From Gnetum montanum (Eukaryota > Streptophyta > Gnetopsida > Gnetales > Gnetaceae): DNA of 64,000 bases. The position numbers and the translations under genes are program-made. Of this stretch, positions 24,080 to 36,107 are shown one piece after another. Under the pieces are notes generated by a model. It was not told the origin of the DNA. It made no database searches and saw nothing but the letters and a program-made list of their open reading frames with translations. Position 1 is the first letter of the stretch, and every line of letters starts with the position of its first letter. The stretch lies in contig MNCI01006916.1 in assembly GCA_015680685.1 (NCBI GenBank), forward strand, positions 96,195 to 160,194, read 5' to 3'.

Positions 24080-25377
24080 GACCACTGAAAGAAACAACAG
24101 TTTCTTCATTAGGCCAAATGCTTCATGGAAACCAATGGACACCTTTACAAGGTGTGCACCAATGGACTAGTTCATTGTTATGTCTATGATGTTGATCAAC
24201 TATCTGTTCTCTAAGATGCTCACCAGGGTCCTTGTGGCAACCACTATGCAAGAAGACATATGGCCATTAAGATCCTAATGATAAGGTATTACTAGCCAAT
24301 AATCTTCAAGGATGCTCACCAATTCATCTGCTCTTGTAAACACTATCAATGAGATGGTGAGATGATAGCTTGAATGTAGGTACCTCAATAGTCGATCCAA
24401 CCACTAGAACCCTTGGACATTTGGGGCATAGACCTCATGGATCCCATCATGCCCATGTTAAATGGAAAGGCAAACATAATAGTTGCTATTGACTATTGTA
24501 CCAAATGAGTAGATGCAATAGTAGTCATTGACTATACATCATCTACTTTTGTGTGGTTTGTACAATAGAATGCTGTAAATAGGTTTGAAGTACCATGCGC
24601 ACTGATTTCTAACAATGGTACTCATTTTATAGGTGCTACTTTTTGCAAGCTCATGTAACACTTAGAGGGAACATAAACTAACAACACCCTACCACCACCA
24701 AGCCAATGATCAAAAAGAGGTTATAAATAGAAAAATCTCAAAAATCCTAATGAGAATTCTCAGAAAATATAGAAGAGATTGAAACACAAAACTAAACAAT
24801 GCCCTTTGGGCCTACCACTTCACATGGAAACTCCCTATAGGCTACTCTTCCTATGAGCTGGTGTATGGGAAATTACCAACTCTTCCAATTCAATCTAAGC
24901 TTCATACACTTTCAATAGCATGTGACCTTGATCTTGACCTTAGCCTAGCACAAAAATAAAGATTGATCAACCTTAATGTGCTAGATGAAAATTGATTAGT
25001 AGCTTTATCCTTGAATGAAGAGCACAAAGCATTCAAAAAAAACAAAGCACCATGACCTTAGGATAAGGAAAGTAAAATTTCAACCTAGAGACAAGGTCCT
25101 CTACTAGAACCCCACACATGTATTGCAAAAGACTAAGTTTCAAACATTGTGGAAAGGGCCTTATATCATTTAAGAAACATTTCCTTTTGGGGCCACATTG
25201 ATCTACAAACTTGAGATCCTAAACAAAAAGTAACTAGTCAACATGCAATAACTCAAACCTTTCCATGAGCCCAAGTAAGCTAGTGCAAGCAACGTCTCAA
25301 TAGATGAACAACCATGCTGAATTTTTCAAATCTCCTCCTTTCAACTTAGTCATGTGGGAGATGGACATCTATGCTAA
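24080..25377 (+). pseudogene. A3 pol, integrase (degenerate)
   Basis: The zinc segment is present but worn: AHQGPCGNHYARRH keeps both His, whereas the CxxC pair reads CSCKHYQ, with the second Cys lost. The core has WGIDLMDP with the first catalytic Asp and SNNGTHFIGA, where the second Asp is Asn. The C-terminal part ends at the TAA at 25375-25377, aligned with the pol stop of A1, A2 and A5. It is inactive. Confidence 0.72.
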
Positions 25378-27387
25378 CCATATCAGTGGCTTCTCAATTT
25401 TTGTACCTTTTTTTATTTTACAATTTCTTTGTTTTTACGTATTTTTGTTTTATAGTTTGTTATTTTTCCCATTTTTAGTTTTACAACATCATTAGTATGT
25501 TTTATTTTTCTTAAATATTTTTTAATTTATTTTATATTTTACTTTATTTTTGTTGTGAATTGTTCTTACTTTCTAATAAAATGCTTTGTTTTCAACAAGA
25601 CATAATGATGTTGTAGTTGTTTGCTAATGATGGTTTGTACTTAATGTTTTTGATTGATAATGTCTTATTTCTATTTTTAAATTTTAATGACTGATGACTA
25701 AGACAAAGTCTCTTTTTTCATGGAATAGGCAATGAGTCCATGTCATCCACCCACCACTAACTCTATGATCTTCCTAGTTTTGGAAGTATGAGGTCCTTTT
25801 TTTATTAATAAAACTTTAACAAATTTGAGACCTTGGTAGTTTCCAAACTTGGTAAAGATTCAAAGGTTTGAAAGGATGTGACTTTAAGGGGATTCAATAC
25901 TCTTTGTGCCTTTCTACTTACTTGAGTGCAATTGTGTTTTTATGGATTTCTTACCATTCCATGTTGACCAATAATAGAAAGTTAATAAGTTTGTTCATGG
26001 TGTTGTTCCCATCCAAAAAAGTCATAAAAACATAAAAAAAATAAAACATGATGGAAATTCAAAGCATACCCCTTAGACAAAATAATGGGCTACAAGCACT
26101 AGTTATGGGACTAGAAAGACATGTTACCCATGCTTGAAGGTCCCCTCTAACTAAGGCCCTTTTTTCACTTCCTACTTCTCTTTTCTTCTCAAATAAGAAA
26201 TCATGATTGATCTGTGGAAGCATTCTTGTGTCTCAAGAGGATGGTCTAGTCTTAGAGTGGCAATGTGAAGTCACTAAAAGTGATTGGTTTTTATCTGGAA
26301 CAAGGATGGACTTTATCAGGTCATTTAACCATAAGATTCACAAGGGACTTCATGTAACCACAATTCAAAATCCCATCTCACCTTCTTTATCATCCATCAA
26401 TGCTTTCCATCATTCACCTCACTGCTAATTTCCATGTCTTGTTTACTATCTTAATTTGATGTGTTAAAATTCTTAGGTGGATTCTTTTGAATTTAATCGT
26501 TAAGTTTTCATAGCCATTAATCCACTATGAGGCCCATAGACTCCTTAGTTTAGGTTATGAAAGGGCATAAAAAGGGCATGAGCCTACTATGGGGAGGACC
26601 CACTTCCATATCTCTTGGGTAGGATAGTTAAGTTTCTTATCTTTAGGCATTTTGGTGATCAAATCTTTCATGTGCTCCATCAGTTACATCCAATTTTAGG
26701 ATCCTTAAGGAATTTTCTCTAATAAAATTTTATTCTCCCATAATTCTTCAACTTTTGTAAATTTCTAGATCTTCTTCTAAGATTTTCATCATGTTCACAG
26801 CTTTTCTAGCTCTCTATGGACCCTAATTTCATAAGAAAAATCCTTGTATCTTACAAGAGTTTTAAACTAAAAATTTTGTGGACCAACTCTATTGACAAGA
26901 CCCCATATACACGCTCTCATCAATGAGACCCCATCAAGTAATGCAAAAAGCCTATAAATATGCGTGAACATTTGCTCATAAATGAGAGGGGAGTTTTTGA
27001 ATTTTTAGAGCCCAAAACCTTCTAAGAGTCATATCTTCTCAACCATTTGTCCAATTCACTCCATTCTTTGATCTTGTAGCTATCAGAGATAAACTCTTTA
27101 TTGTGGGGAATGTAAACCTTAAGTTTTTCACAAAAAATGTTTTTCAAAAATTTTGAACTCCCACAAGGTTTAACAAAGAAATCAACATGAAAACATCAAA
27201 TTATAAAAGTTAAACCCTTCCAACAACCTCTAATAACATTATAAATAAAAAATCATTAAAATAATAATAAAATAATTAATCTTCCATAGTCCAAACTTAG
27301 CCTAAGTGTAACTGCATAATGAGAAAGTTACTTAAAATATATAAGTTACACATTGAATGCTAATCCTTGGTTATGTTTAGACCGTAG
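25378..27387 (+). other. A3 spacer between pol and the third ORF
   Basis: About 2 kb without an ORF. The first half shares blocks with the post-integrase regions of A1, A2 and A5: GGCAATGAGTCCATGTC at 25729, GGGCTACAAGCACTAGTTAT at 26085 and GGGCATGAGCCTACTATGG at 26575. The second half (about 26700-27380) has no counterpart I can see in A1. Confidence 0.55.
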
Positions 27388-27390
27388 ATG
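27370..27390 (+). promoter_or_regulatory. Splice-acceptor-like YAG|ATG before A3 third ORF
   Basis: GGTTATGTTTAGACCGTAG runs directly into ATGGTACCTAAAG. A4 has GTGATTGCAG then ATGGCCCCTAAAC at the equivalent place. A spliced subgenomic RNA for this ORF is an inference. Confidence 0.4.
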
Positions 27391-30220
27391 GTACCTAAAG
27401 AAAAGCATGCACAAGAAGGAGAACAAATGGCCAAGAATGGGAAGGGGCCAAGAACAACCCCATGAACAAGTAAAGATCCATGCAACGGGACCTCTTTAGG
27501 AAGAGCCCAAAGAGGAATCTATCCAATGGATTCTTGAAGAAGTTGCTACAGCAGAACAGTCTCATTAAGATGAGGCACCTGAACCTAGATCAAACCTTGA
27601 GATTACCTTGGCGGAAGCCTACCTCAAGCAGATCATGAACAAGGAGGTCTAAAAATATGTGCTTTAAGAATTGAACTTTGGAGCTTTCTTAGAGTTTGCA
27701 CCTCCAAAATTTAAGACTCAACTATAGAATTCTTCTATGTGGTCCATAATCACTTCTAGTGGGGAGTGGTACATGGGAGAAACATAGTTCTTGTGAAATA
27801 ACTAGTAGGCCTATTCAATGGTCAAAATCAAGGACATCTAAGTGTTCTAGTTGGTGAAAGCTATTATAGAGGCCCTTGGATTACTAGAAATTGGGGGAAA
27901 TTTAGCAAAAATCTCCATGTAGGAAAATCTTGGGGTCAAGAAGGAATGGACGTAGTGGTGTTATGGAGTTGATCATAAGCATATTGGTGTACTTACTAGG
28001 GCAAAGCACACATACTTCAAAATTGCAACCTCTTACCTCAATCCAATGGTAAGGCCAACTAAGATCACAACCTTCTCCATTTGTGCATGTGCTTCTCTAA
28101 GTGATAGATTCCTAGTCAATCTTCCATATTTTATTTATCTTGAGATAAAAAAGTGGTTTAATGAAAATGAACATAAAAGGAAGACACTCCTCTTTCCATG
28201 CCTCATCTAGAAGTTATGCAAGAGGGGAGGCATATCCTACTATACAAATGATGTTGTTCAATGTGCTCTATTTTCTTCTTGGGTAGAGATGATGAAGGAC
28301 AAGGTGCCTGTTAAAGTCATCCAATAAGAGAAGTGGAAATCACCACCTCCACCACCCACTCATGAAACAACACTGGAGGCCCACACTACTCTTGATCATA
28401 TGCATGAGATCCAAGAGTAGGAGCAGTGCGCAAGAACAAATTATGTGATCCATCTATGTATTTCCCAATGATAAGTCACCTCAACAAAGTATCTCAAACA
28501 ATCAACTAGATGGAAGGAAGTGGGATAATTTTCTCAGCCCAAAGAATGCAACTACCCACAAGATCAAATCTTGATGCCCAAGAGGTAATAGAATTTCTCT
28601 TGCAATAACAATAATTCCCAGAAATATCTAGAAAAGCTGCTACTTTTTCAATGTGTTTGGAGGAGGGTGAGTGAGCAACTATCTTGGTGATGCAACACCA
28701 TGGGAAGGAGATAGTAGTAGAGGTGATTGTTGATAGAATCACCAAGGCACTAAATGCACCTACAGCATCTATACTAGACATTTCTACACCCAAACATGTG
28801 TAGATGTTCATAGGAACAATTAGCAGTAGATTGAGTGTAGCCCATTACAAGGAGTTGTTGTACCAACTAGTGGGAACCAGGCAACCGATTCTAGATGTCT
28901 TTGAACTTCCAAACATAATTACTACAATCCAGTCAGAGCTGCTAGAAGTGATGGGCAAGTGCATTATATTAGAGAGGCAACTCAAAACAGCCCAAGCACA
29001 AAATTAATGCTTGGTTGCAAAGGTTGCTAAATTAAGAGCCTATCTCGTTGATTCTGGATTTATCATCCTTGCATTAATAAGGGATGAAGCCTTCAAGAAA
29101 CTTGAAGACAAGCCCAAAAAATTTAAAAATGAAAAGGAGACAGTTATCTTTGACTAGTCCATGGCCAATGCCAAAATGTACACCATTTAGAAGAACTTGG
29201 TTCAAAAGCACCATGAGAATGCAATTTTGATCATAGAAAATCATCACCTGTGAAATGTTGTTATGTAGAAGTAGCAAATGCAAGATTTTATCCATTAATA
29301 GTATGAGCAACTAGCTAGAGTAAACAATGAATTAAGGAGATTGACAATAGAAAATAGAAATCTCTCCATGGAGGAAGTCCAGGCCCTTCAACAAAAATCT
29401 ATGATAAAGATAGCCTCCTAGAAAAATGAGGCTCTCAAATTTGAGAGAGTTAAGAACCATTATAGAGATTAGGTTTATCTACAAAAATAAATCAATGAGA
29501 AACACATACAAATGGTGAAGGTAAAATTCAATGAGGCCCTCTAGTAGCTCAAGAAAGGAGGTGATGTCTGGTAGCCTCTCTTTGATTGGCTCAATGACTA
29601 CAACAAAGTGATTATCCACATTAAAGAGCTACAAATCAAGGATATGATGGACTACATGAAGCTTGCCAATCTCTATTATGCAAACCTAGTGATGCTAACT
29701 ATTGGTGGTAGTGATTAGAATTGGAGAAACAAGTGGCCAATTTGTCCTTGTTGTACAAAGTAGAGTTCAAGCATCACAAAGACACAAAGTAGAAGCTTGA
29801 GACTGCCAATGCCAAACTTGAGGTTCTTAAGGCAAAGTTCACCAATCCATGATCAACTATTGAGAACCTTTCCAAGAGGATGAACAACTATGATGATCTA
29901 TAGAATGCATTCAATGCGTTTTATGTTGAACGTAAACTTTTCATTTCCTAGTTTGTCAACATGAACGAGTTGTTCCCACCGATGCCATATTCCTAGGATG
30001 TTCCCACTTAGGTCCACATTCAAGATGTTTTGTGGACTGTGAACAATCCCAAGGGAAAGGAGAAGAAGATGAAGGCACTGTTGGACACTTTTTGTCTTCC
30101 CCTAGAAGTTGCAGTTGTTGTAGGACAATCATAACCACCTCAACCACCACATATGTCCAAAGAAAGAGAAGGTCCTTTAAAGCCTTGGGAGCCTCCACCA
30201 TGTAGGACTATTTGATTTTT
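27388..30220 (+). pseudogene. Third ORF of A3, downstream of integrase (degenerate)
   Basis: This is a decayed sense-strand coding region of about 2.8 kb. It is homologous to 58429-55634 in A4 along its whole length. Shared landmarks in order are: MVPK (A4 MAPK) start; an N-terminal domain with ELNFGAFLEF then a GEWYMGE block (A4 ELNFGPFTEF, GAWYLGE); a proline-rich linker near 28350; an open piece at 28804-29007 with ELLYQLVGTRQ and TTIQSELLEVMGKC; a long Glu/Lys/Leu-rich part that looks like coiled coil (about 29300-29900); and MDYMKLANLYYANL. I see no signal peptide or membrane segment, so it does not look like an envelope glycoprotein despite the env position. The N-terminal domain faintly recalls the putative plant transposon protein domain (PF20167), which is a guess. 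Confidence 0.65.
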
Positions 30221-30434
30221 TTCAATGTCTTTGCATCATTTGAGGAATTTTTTTGTCAATTTTGTCCCAATGTTCAACTTTTTTGTTCTAAACATCCAAA
30301 ATTTTGTAATCAATTAAAAAATTTATACACTCTAGGCACTTAGTTTTTGTTGTGTAGTTTGTGTTTGTTTTGTTTGCCAATAATCCCATACATTCTTTCA
30401 TTTTGTAAAGAACCTGAGGACAAATTTCCATTCA
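30221..30434 (+). other. A3 3' untranslated stretch
   Basis: T-rich, non-coding. It ends with GAACCTGAGGACAAATTTCC, related to the GAACTTGAGGATGAGTTTTC found before the tract in A1 and A5. Confidence 0.45.
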
Positions 30435-30446
30435 GTTGTGGGGGTA
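30435..30446 (+). other. Polypurine tract of A3
   Basis: GTTGTGGGGGTA directly before the LTR start TGATGAAG. Confidence 0.75.
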
Positions 30447-31340
30447 TGATGAAGCATCATGGTTGGCCACATTGGGATGTTGTTGACGTGACCTCATTGA
30501 CAAGATGTCGTCAACATGATCCTGTCAACATAGGGTTTAACTCATTGACATGTACCCATCAATGTGGCTTCCTATTTTGTCTATAAATGTGCACTCACTA
30601 GCTGCATTTATAGCAATAAGTCTCATAGTTATAGCGAAGCTCTAGCAATTTTTCCACTTGAAAGTTAGAATATTTTCTAAGTGCTTGTAGTAGGAGTCAA
30701 AGAGTGTACAGATCTTTATTTGAGCACTGTTGTACTTGAGCACTACAATGTGTGTAGTAATAAAGACGAGCTTTCTGATAAACCTTATAGCACTTTGAAA
30801 TAGATTAATTATTTCCTTTATGCATTTATTAATTTATGCAATTTCATTTAATGCTTTAAGTAATTAAAGTAATTAAATTAAGCAAAATTAAGAAAAATTA
30901 AGATAGATTAAATAGTGATTAATTAAGCACATAAGTACAACCACTTCTAGCATATGCTTGGCACTTGGTAATCCCAATAACACTTAACTTTTGGTAACCT
31001 AATAGCATTAGATGTGTTCAAGATGTGTATGGCAAGTGGGAATGAATGCTTATGTTAGGATTAGTTAAATGTTAGTTAATTAGAGTAAATTAGCAATTAA
31101 ATATATAATTCTTTATTCTTTATTATTAGGCAACTTAGAACATAAAACATAAAAATGATAAAAATCATATACCTCAATTGCATTCAACCATACCTTTGCA
31201 TTTCACAAGTGTAATAAGGAAGACAATGATTGCAATGATTAGTTTCACCTCCTAGATACCAGTGTACTTAGAAGGCTATAAGTCCATTGAATACTTAGTG
31301 ATTCATATGGCTGGGCGTAGGATCTACTCACTACTCATCA
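30447..31340 (+). repeat. 3' LTR of A3 (894 bp)
   Basis: TGATGAAGCATCATGG...CTACTCATCA. It matches the 5' LTR along its length, apart from small indels and many transitions. A CTATAAATGTGCACTCACT block and AATAAAGACGAG signal are conserved. The right flank is AATGT. Confidence 0.92.
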
Positions 31341-31345
31341 AATGT
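31341..31345. repeat. Target site duplication of A3, right copy
   Basis: AATGT, identical to the left copy. Confidence 0.85.
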
Positions 31346-33319
31346 TAAGTTATAAAGTTCTAATTAGACTATATATTACAATTACTTTGGGGTTCTAACA
31401 CCATAAAAATCTAAAGATGATTGATTTTGTTCTTCCTGATGGTGTATGACTCATTGGTTATTGATCTTACATCACGATATGTGTTGATTCAAACTTTGGG
31501 CTACCTACCTCATAATCGAAGTTCCTCTTTACAATTAAATAATATGATGTAAAACATGATGTTCAAGTCATTGATGCTTGGTACTATTTTCATTTCTTTC
31601 TACTTGTTGAGTTGGGTGATGCTTCGATGATGTAACATGTCCTAGATATAGAGTCATTTATACATAAGTATGTAATGCTAATCATTCATAAATGGACACC
31701 AGATATTGATATCCAATTTGAAGAATATTCTAAAGCTTTATCTTTTGTAGAACTATTTAATCTTTCATTGATTTTCTAGAGAGCTAAGTAGTGAATTTTT
31801 AATCCTCTCAATCTCATTAAGCAAATAGAATCGATGTTCACAACATTTGATTCTCATAAATGTTTTTTTCTTTTCTTTTTTGTTGAAATTAATCTTCTTA
31901 ATTTAAAAAGAAATTAGTATTATAAGTAGGCGAAAAGATTTACATCCAACCAATTGCATATTATAAGCTTCTTAATTCTTGTAACTTTTATTGAGGTTGT
32001 TGAAATTGGAAATAATTTTGGCCAAGAGGCTAACTACCAACCCCATCCAAGAAAGTCTTCCTTGACCATCACAAAATATTTTTATCATCATAATGGAAAG
32101 TGCTCTTTATCATGATTTGTTTTCTCTAGTTATAAGAGCTAACGAAGAGCTTTATGGTTGAAAGGCCAACTGCTAGTTGGCTAGACTTTGTTACGATAAT
32201 TAAATAATTACTGTCATAAGGCTAGGTTAAGAGATGAGCTTTTTCATAGGAATTATTATTTTAAAGAAGATATTTTCCAAGAGGATAACTACTTTGCTAC
32301 TTGGACTTTCTCCTTGAAAATAAATAATTATTCTAATAAAGCCAATGGAGAGAAACTTTTCACAAAAATTATCATTAAAAATTTATCATGAAAGAATGCA
32401 CACTAATTTTGATTTTTGTTTTCAATGTGAAAATCAATTCTCAATGAATCAATTTGAGATTTTATTAATTTAGAAAATATAAAAAATATCTCAACCAAAT
32501 ACTAAATATATATCATAAATATATAGCTAAATTGGTTGTAATATAGGTACACCCTAATATATATAGTTCAATAAAAACTTTATAACTTAGCATTACTCAC
32601 TAGAATCAAACCCATGACTTGGAGCTTTCAAATTAAGTCTTATTGATAGGCTTTCAAACCAAAAATATTTTTGTGGACACATGTTACATTATTTTTAGAT
32701 AACAAAATATTATCTTTATTCTTGGAATTGCCCAAACACTACCTTTTTTGGCTATAAATACTTAACTCTAGCTCTTTTGGTATCAATTTTGCATTGTTCT
32801 TTCTCTTTATAATCTCTTATTGGTGGTTATACTTGGTAGATCCCTTAGCAATTTCTAGACCTAAACCTATGCTTGCTTGGCAAAGATTTGTTTTGAGCTA
32901 ATTTCTTAAGGTATAAGAAGTATTCTTGATTCCATCAATTTTGATAAGTATCTTACCTTCTTATACATGTTTTCCATTGATGGCCTAACTATATTACATA
33001 TGATATCAATCTAGCCCTCATTTATTATGTTTAATATATAATTCACCATTTTCTAACTTTTTTCTTTGCATTTCGACATAATCTTTCTACTATATTATCT
33101 TCTTTCAATAATGGTGGTCATTTCATACATTGTTATGATGAAAGTCGCAATGCATCTTTTATGGCTTTTCTAGAGCAATGTATTCATCTCAACGTTAGGG
33201 GGAAATTTCACATTCAGATGATAATGACTAGTGGACATTTCAAACATGTATAGCCATGTTCTTCATGTCAAAATGCTTGAATAGTTATTTAAGAGAACAT
33301 AAACTAATACAAGTTTTTA
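31346..33319. other. No gene seen; AT-rich sequence
   Basis: No ORF above chance. A TTGGCTATAAATACTTAACT promoter-like box lies at about 32748 and a TTAGGGGGAAATTT purine run near 33197, so worn pieces of another retroelement are possible. I cannot assign them. Confidence 0.35.
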
Positions 33320-33324
33320 GAAGT
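33320..33324. repeat. Target site duplication of A2, left copy
   Basis: GAAGT here against GAAGC at 41271-41275, four of five bases. Confidence 0.65.
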
Positions 33325-34133
33325 TGATGAGTGGTGAGGTATCCCTATGCTCAACCATACGAATACGAGCATACACACACAATCCGATCGAATTCCAAGG
33401 ACCAAGTGCTTATGTGCTTTTGTGAAAAAAGGATGGGTTAGTCAATCATTGTCTTCTCAAGCTTACTTGTATGACACCATTTTATGGTTAAGTAAACTTG
33501 AGGTATATGATTTTTATGGCTTTTATATTTTTATGTCTTGGTGCTACAAAGGGAGAAGTGAGCTAATTAAGTAACTAAGTTAACTTAATTAATTGGCTAC
33601 GCTCTAACTAGTCCTAACACCAACATCTGTTCCCACTTACCATACACATCCTGAACTAGTGTCACACTACTAGGATTACCAAAGGTTAATCGTTACTAGG
33701 TTACCAAGTGTTCCACACATGCTTGAAGTGGTCATACTGAGTGTGCTTACTTAGGAGAGATTAATAGGATGAGAGAGAGAACATTAATTAACCAAGAAAA
33801 GCATTAATTACTACAAATAACATTAATTAAGCTATTTCGAATGTTGCAAGGTTTATCACAAAGTTCTTCTTTATTGTTGTACACAAGGTGTGCTCAGGTA
33901 CACAATGCTCAAATAAAGATCTGTTCACTTTATGACTCCTACTATGGGCACTCAGAAATAATTCTATCTGTGGAAAGAAAAAAAGGCAAGATTTTGGATA
34001 AGGGACTAAGACTAACTGTCAAAACCAAGTGTGCCCACCTCTTATTTATAGGCAACAAGGCAGGTCTTGATATTGGATGCCTGATATTGCTTAGAAGGCT
34101 TCGATATCGTGGACCTAATATCTTGGTTCATCA
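33325..34133 (-). repeat. 3' LTR of A2 (809 bp)
   Basis: On the minus strand it runs TGATGAACC...CTCATCA. The GATATC-box array is at 34069-34122, a TATAAATA box at about 34044-34051, and the AATAAA (TTTATT on plus) at about 33871-33876. On the plus strand of this LTR an ORF at 33841-34152 stays open. Confidence 0.93.
34069..34122 (-). repeat. GATATC-box array in U3 of A2 3' LTR
   Basis: Four RATATY boxes at 34069, 34083, 34103 and 34117 with spacers 8, 14 and 8 bp. Confidence 0.8.
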
Positions 34134-34145
34134 TACCCCCACGAC
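34134..34145 (-). other. Polypurine tract of A2
   Basis: Minus strand GTCGTGGGGGTA, directly before the LTR start. Confidence 0.72.
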
Positions 34146-36001
34146 TAAATGAAAATTCATCCTTGAGATCCTTACAAAATATTGGGAAGGTATGGGACTA
34201 TTGACTGAATGACACTGATGGCGAAATGGGATGACAAACTCAAAGTGCTTGGTGAACATATCTAAAAGCATATTACAACATTGGTGTTCATGCCCATTGT
34301 GGTGAACACAATACATAAATGACATCCAGGCCCTTATTTGATAGCTTGAAGAGAGAGAAAATAAAATGAGGCATGTTGCTACCAATGCTGAGATTGCACC
34401 TTCCATTGCTTATCCATAGCCATGTGACCATACTTGTTCCTTTTGTAAATGCTCGAGCTTCAATCCATCATGAGTGCTCCCTCCTAGCCTAGTCCATTTT
34501 TTGTATGATCACCATCTACACACACAACACAATCATGAATTAGTAAGGATAAATAAGCCATCATGCCATTGATACCTTGCCTCGATATGAAGCACATTGG
34601 CTAGGTTGTGGTTATGGTAGATATTGAATTAGAGGTTTATGATGTAGGGGTGAGATAAATTCGAAAAATTTGGAACAAGACCCCCATGACTAAGAGCAAA
34701 CCTCTAGTAGCGATAATTTGGAAAAATATAAGTAATAAGAAAGATGAGAAAAATAACAATGGAAAAGCCAATAAAAATGGATGTCATGGATGGGGATGAA
34801 ATGAGAAATGGCTAATTGCAAAGAATGTTAAAGGGAAAGAACTTAATAATTGCACCATAAAGGAATGTCAGTGGGTCCTCCCCAAAGTAGGCCCATGCCC
34901 TTATGCCCTCAAAAACCCACAAACCAAAGAGTTTGTAGGCTCTACGAATGATATATGGAAATGATGGTTAAATACTTACCCACAAGACTTTACCAAAGAA
35001 TAACAATGCATCAAATAAGATATAGACTAATGATAAAATTGACAATGAGGTGGAAAATGTTTAGAAATATTGAAGGAGAGGAGAAAATGGAATGGAATCC
35101 CAAGAGAAAGGTTGTGTAGAGTCCCTTGTATAGTGTGTGGTTAAGGTGACTAAGTAGAATTCATTCCAAATCTAGATTCAAACCAACCACATTTAGTGAC
35201 CCTACATCAACACACTTGACCAGTCCATCCTCCTAAATTAACAAGAATTATTCCACAAAAATTCACCACCATTCCAAGGAAAGTGAGATGGAGAAGTAGG
35301 AAGCAAGACAAGGTCTTAGTTATAGGGAACCTTCAGGCATGGGTAACATGTCTTTCCAATTCCATAACCAGTGCTTGTAGCCCAGTCTATTTATTATGTC
35401 TAAGGGATGTGCTTTGAATTCTCACTAATTTTTTTTATTTACATGAGAACCACACCATGAAAAGACTTATTTTTATTCAATCAACTTCTTGATAATTGGC
35501 TAACAGTAGAATGGCGGAAGACTATATGAAAAACATCCAAGTACCTAAGAGAATAATCAGCACAAATGCTTCGAATCCCCTTGAAGTCGCACCCTTTTCA
35601 ACCATTCAGTCTTTCCTTGATCTGAAGAATACCAGGCCACTAATTCATTAACAAGTTTATTTAGAAAAAAGGATAGTATAGTTCCAAAGCCAAGGGAGAC
35701 CACAAAGTTGAATGGACACATGGACAACATGGACTCATTGCTTGTTTTATCAAAAGAGCCACATCTTAGTATCAGCATTAAAAGTTAAAGGTAAAAACTA
35801 AACATTAGCAATCAATGCCATTATAATACAATCCACCATCATGAGCACTTATTATATGAAAAATGCAGGTAAATCAAACAAAAAAATAAAAAAATAGTAA
35901 AAATGGTAATGATGGTGTGAAACAAAAATAAGTAAATATGAAAAGATGTGTAAAAAAAAGTGTAAAACAAAAATACAAAAAGAGATGAGGGCTTGGAATG
36001 G
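34146..36001 (-). other. A2 post-integrase region
   Basis: About 1.86 kb, clearly related to 6212-8087 of A1 and 59859-61740 of A5. It holds the GGGCTACAAGCACTGGTTATG and GGGCATGGGCCTACTTTGG blocks and the splice-acceptor-like GTGTGTAG|ATGG at 34513-34530. An ORF at 35778-35557 reads a frame (SFFLNKLVNELVAWY) that is recognisable in A1 too. Confidence 0.55.
34513..34530 (-). promoter_or_regulatory. Splice-acceptor-like YAG|ATG in A2
   Basis: Minus strand TTGTGTTGTGTGTGTAG then ATGGTGATC. The position and sequence match A1 and A5. Confidence 0.35.
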
Positions 36002-36107
36002 TTAGCATTGGTGGCCCTCTCCCCCACAACTGAGTTGAAAGGAGGAGATCCAAAATAGAGAGTAGGGCTATCTACCAATAGAGGTAGTATGAGTACTGGT
36101 TGTAGCC
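36002..36107 (-). pseudogene. A2 pol, last codons of integrase
   Basis: After the deletion junction the minus strand reads TTSTHTTSIGR, a stop, then PYSLFWISSFQLSCGGEGHQC and the pol stop. A1 has TSIGGQPCSLFRISFFQL and GGDGHQC at the end of its pol. So only the final 30 or so residues of integrase remain. The junction lies at a short GGCTAC identity shared by the two parental positions. Confidence 0.7.

Larger units (their letters stand above)
18201..31340 (+). mobile_element. Element A3: complete 13.1 kb gypsy element with a third ORF
   Basis: Both LTRs (883 and 894 bp), a degenerate tRNA-Asp primer site, gag, protease, RT, RNase H, integrase, a 2 kb spacer, a long additional ORF region in sense orientation (27388-30220) and a polypurine tract are in order. 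It is flanked by identical AATGT duplications. Gag-pol is homologous to A1, A2 and A5 but carries more stops. The LTRs start TGATGAAG and lack the GATATC array, having TTGACA/TGTCAA boxes instead. The extra ORF accounts for most of its larger size. Confidence 0.93.

Noticed and set aside
27388-30220. Third ORF as an env gene
   Set aside because: Position is env-like but I see no signal peptide, membrane span or cleavage site; the protein looks soluble and coiled-coil.
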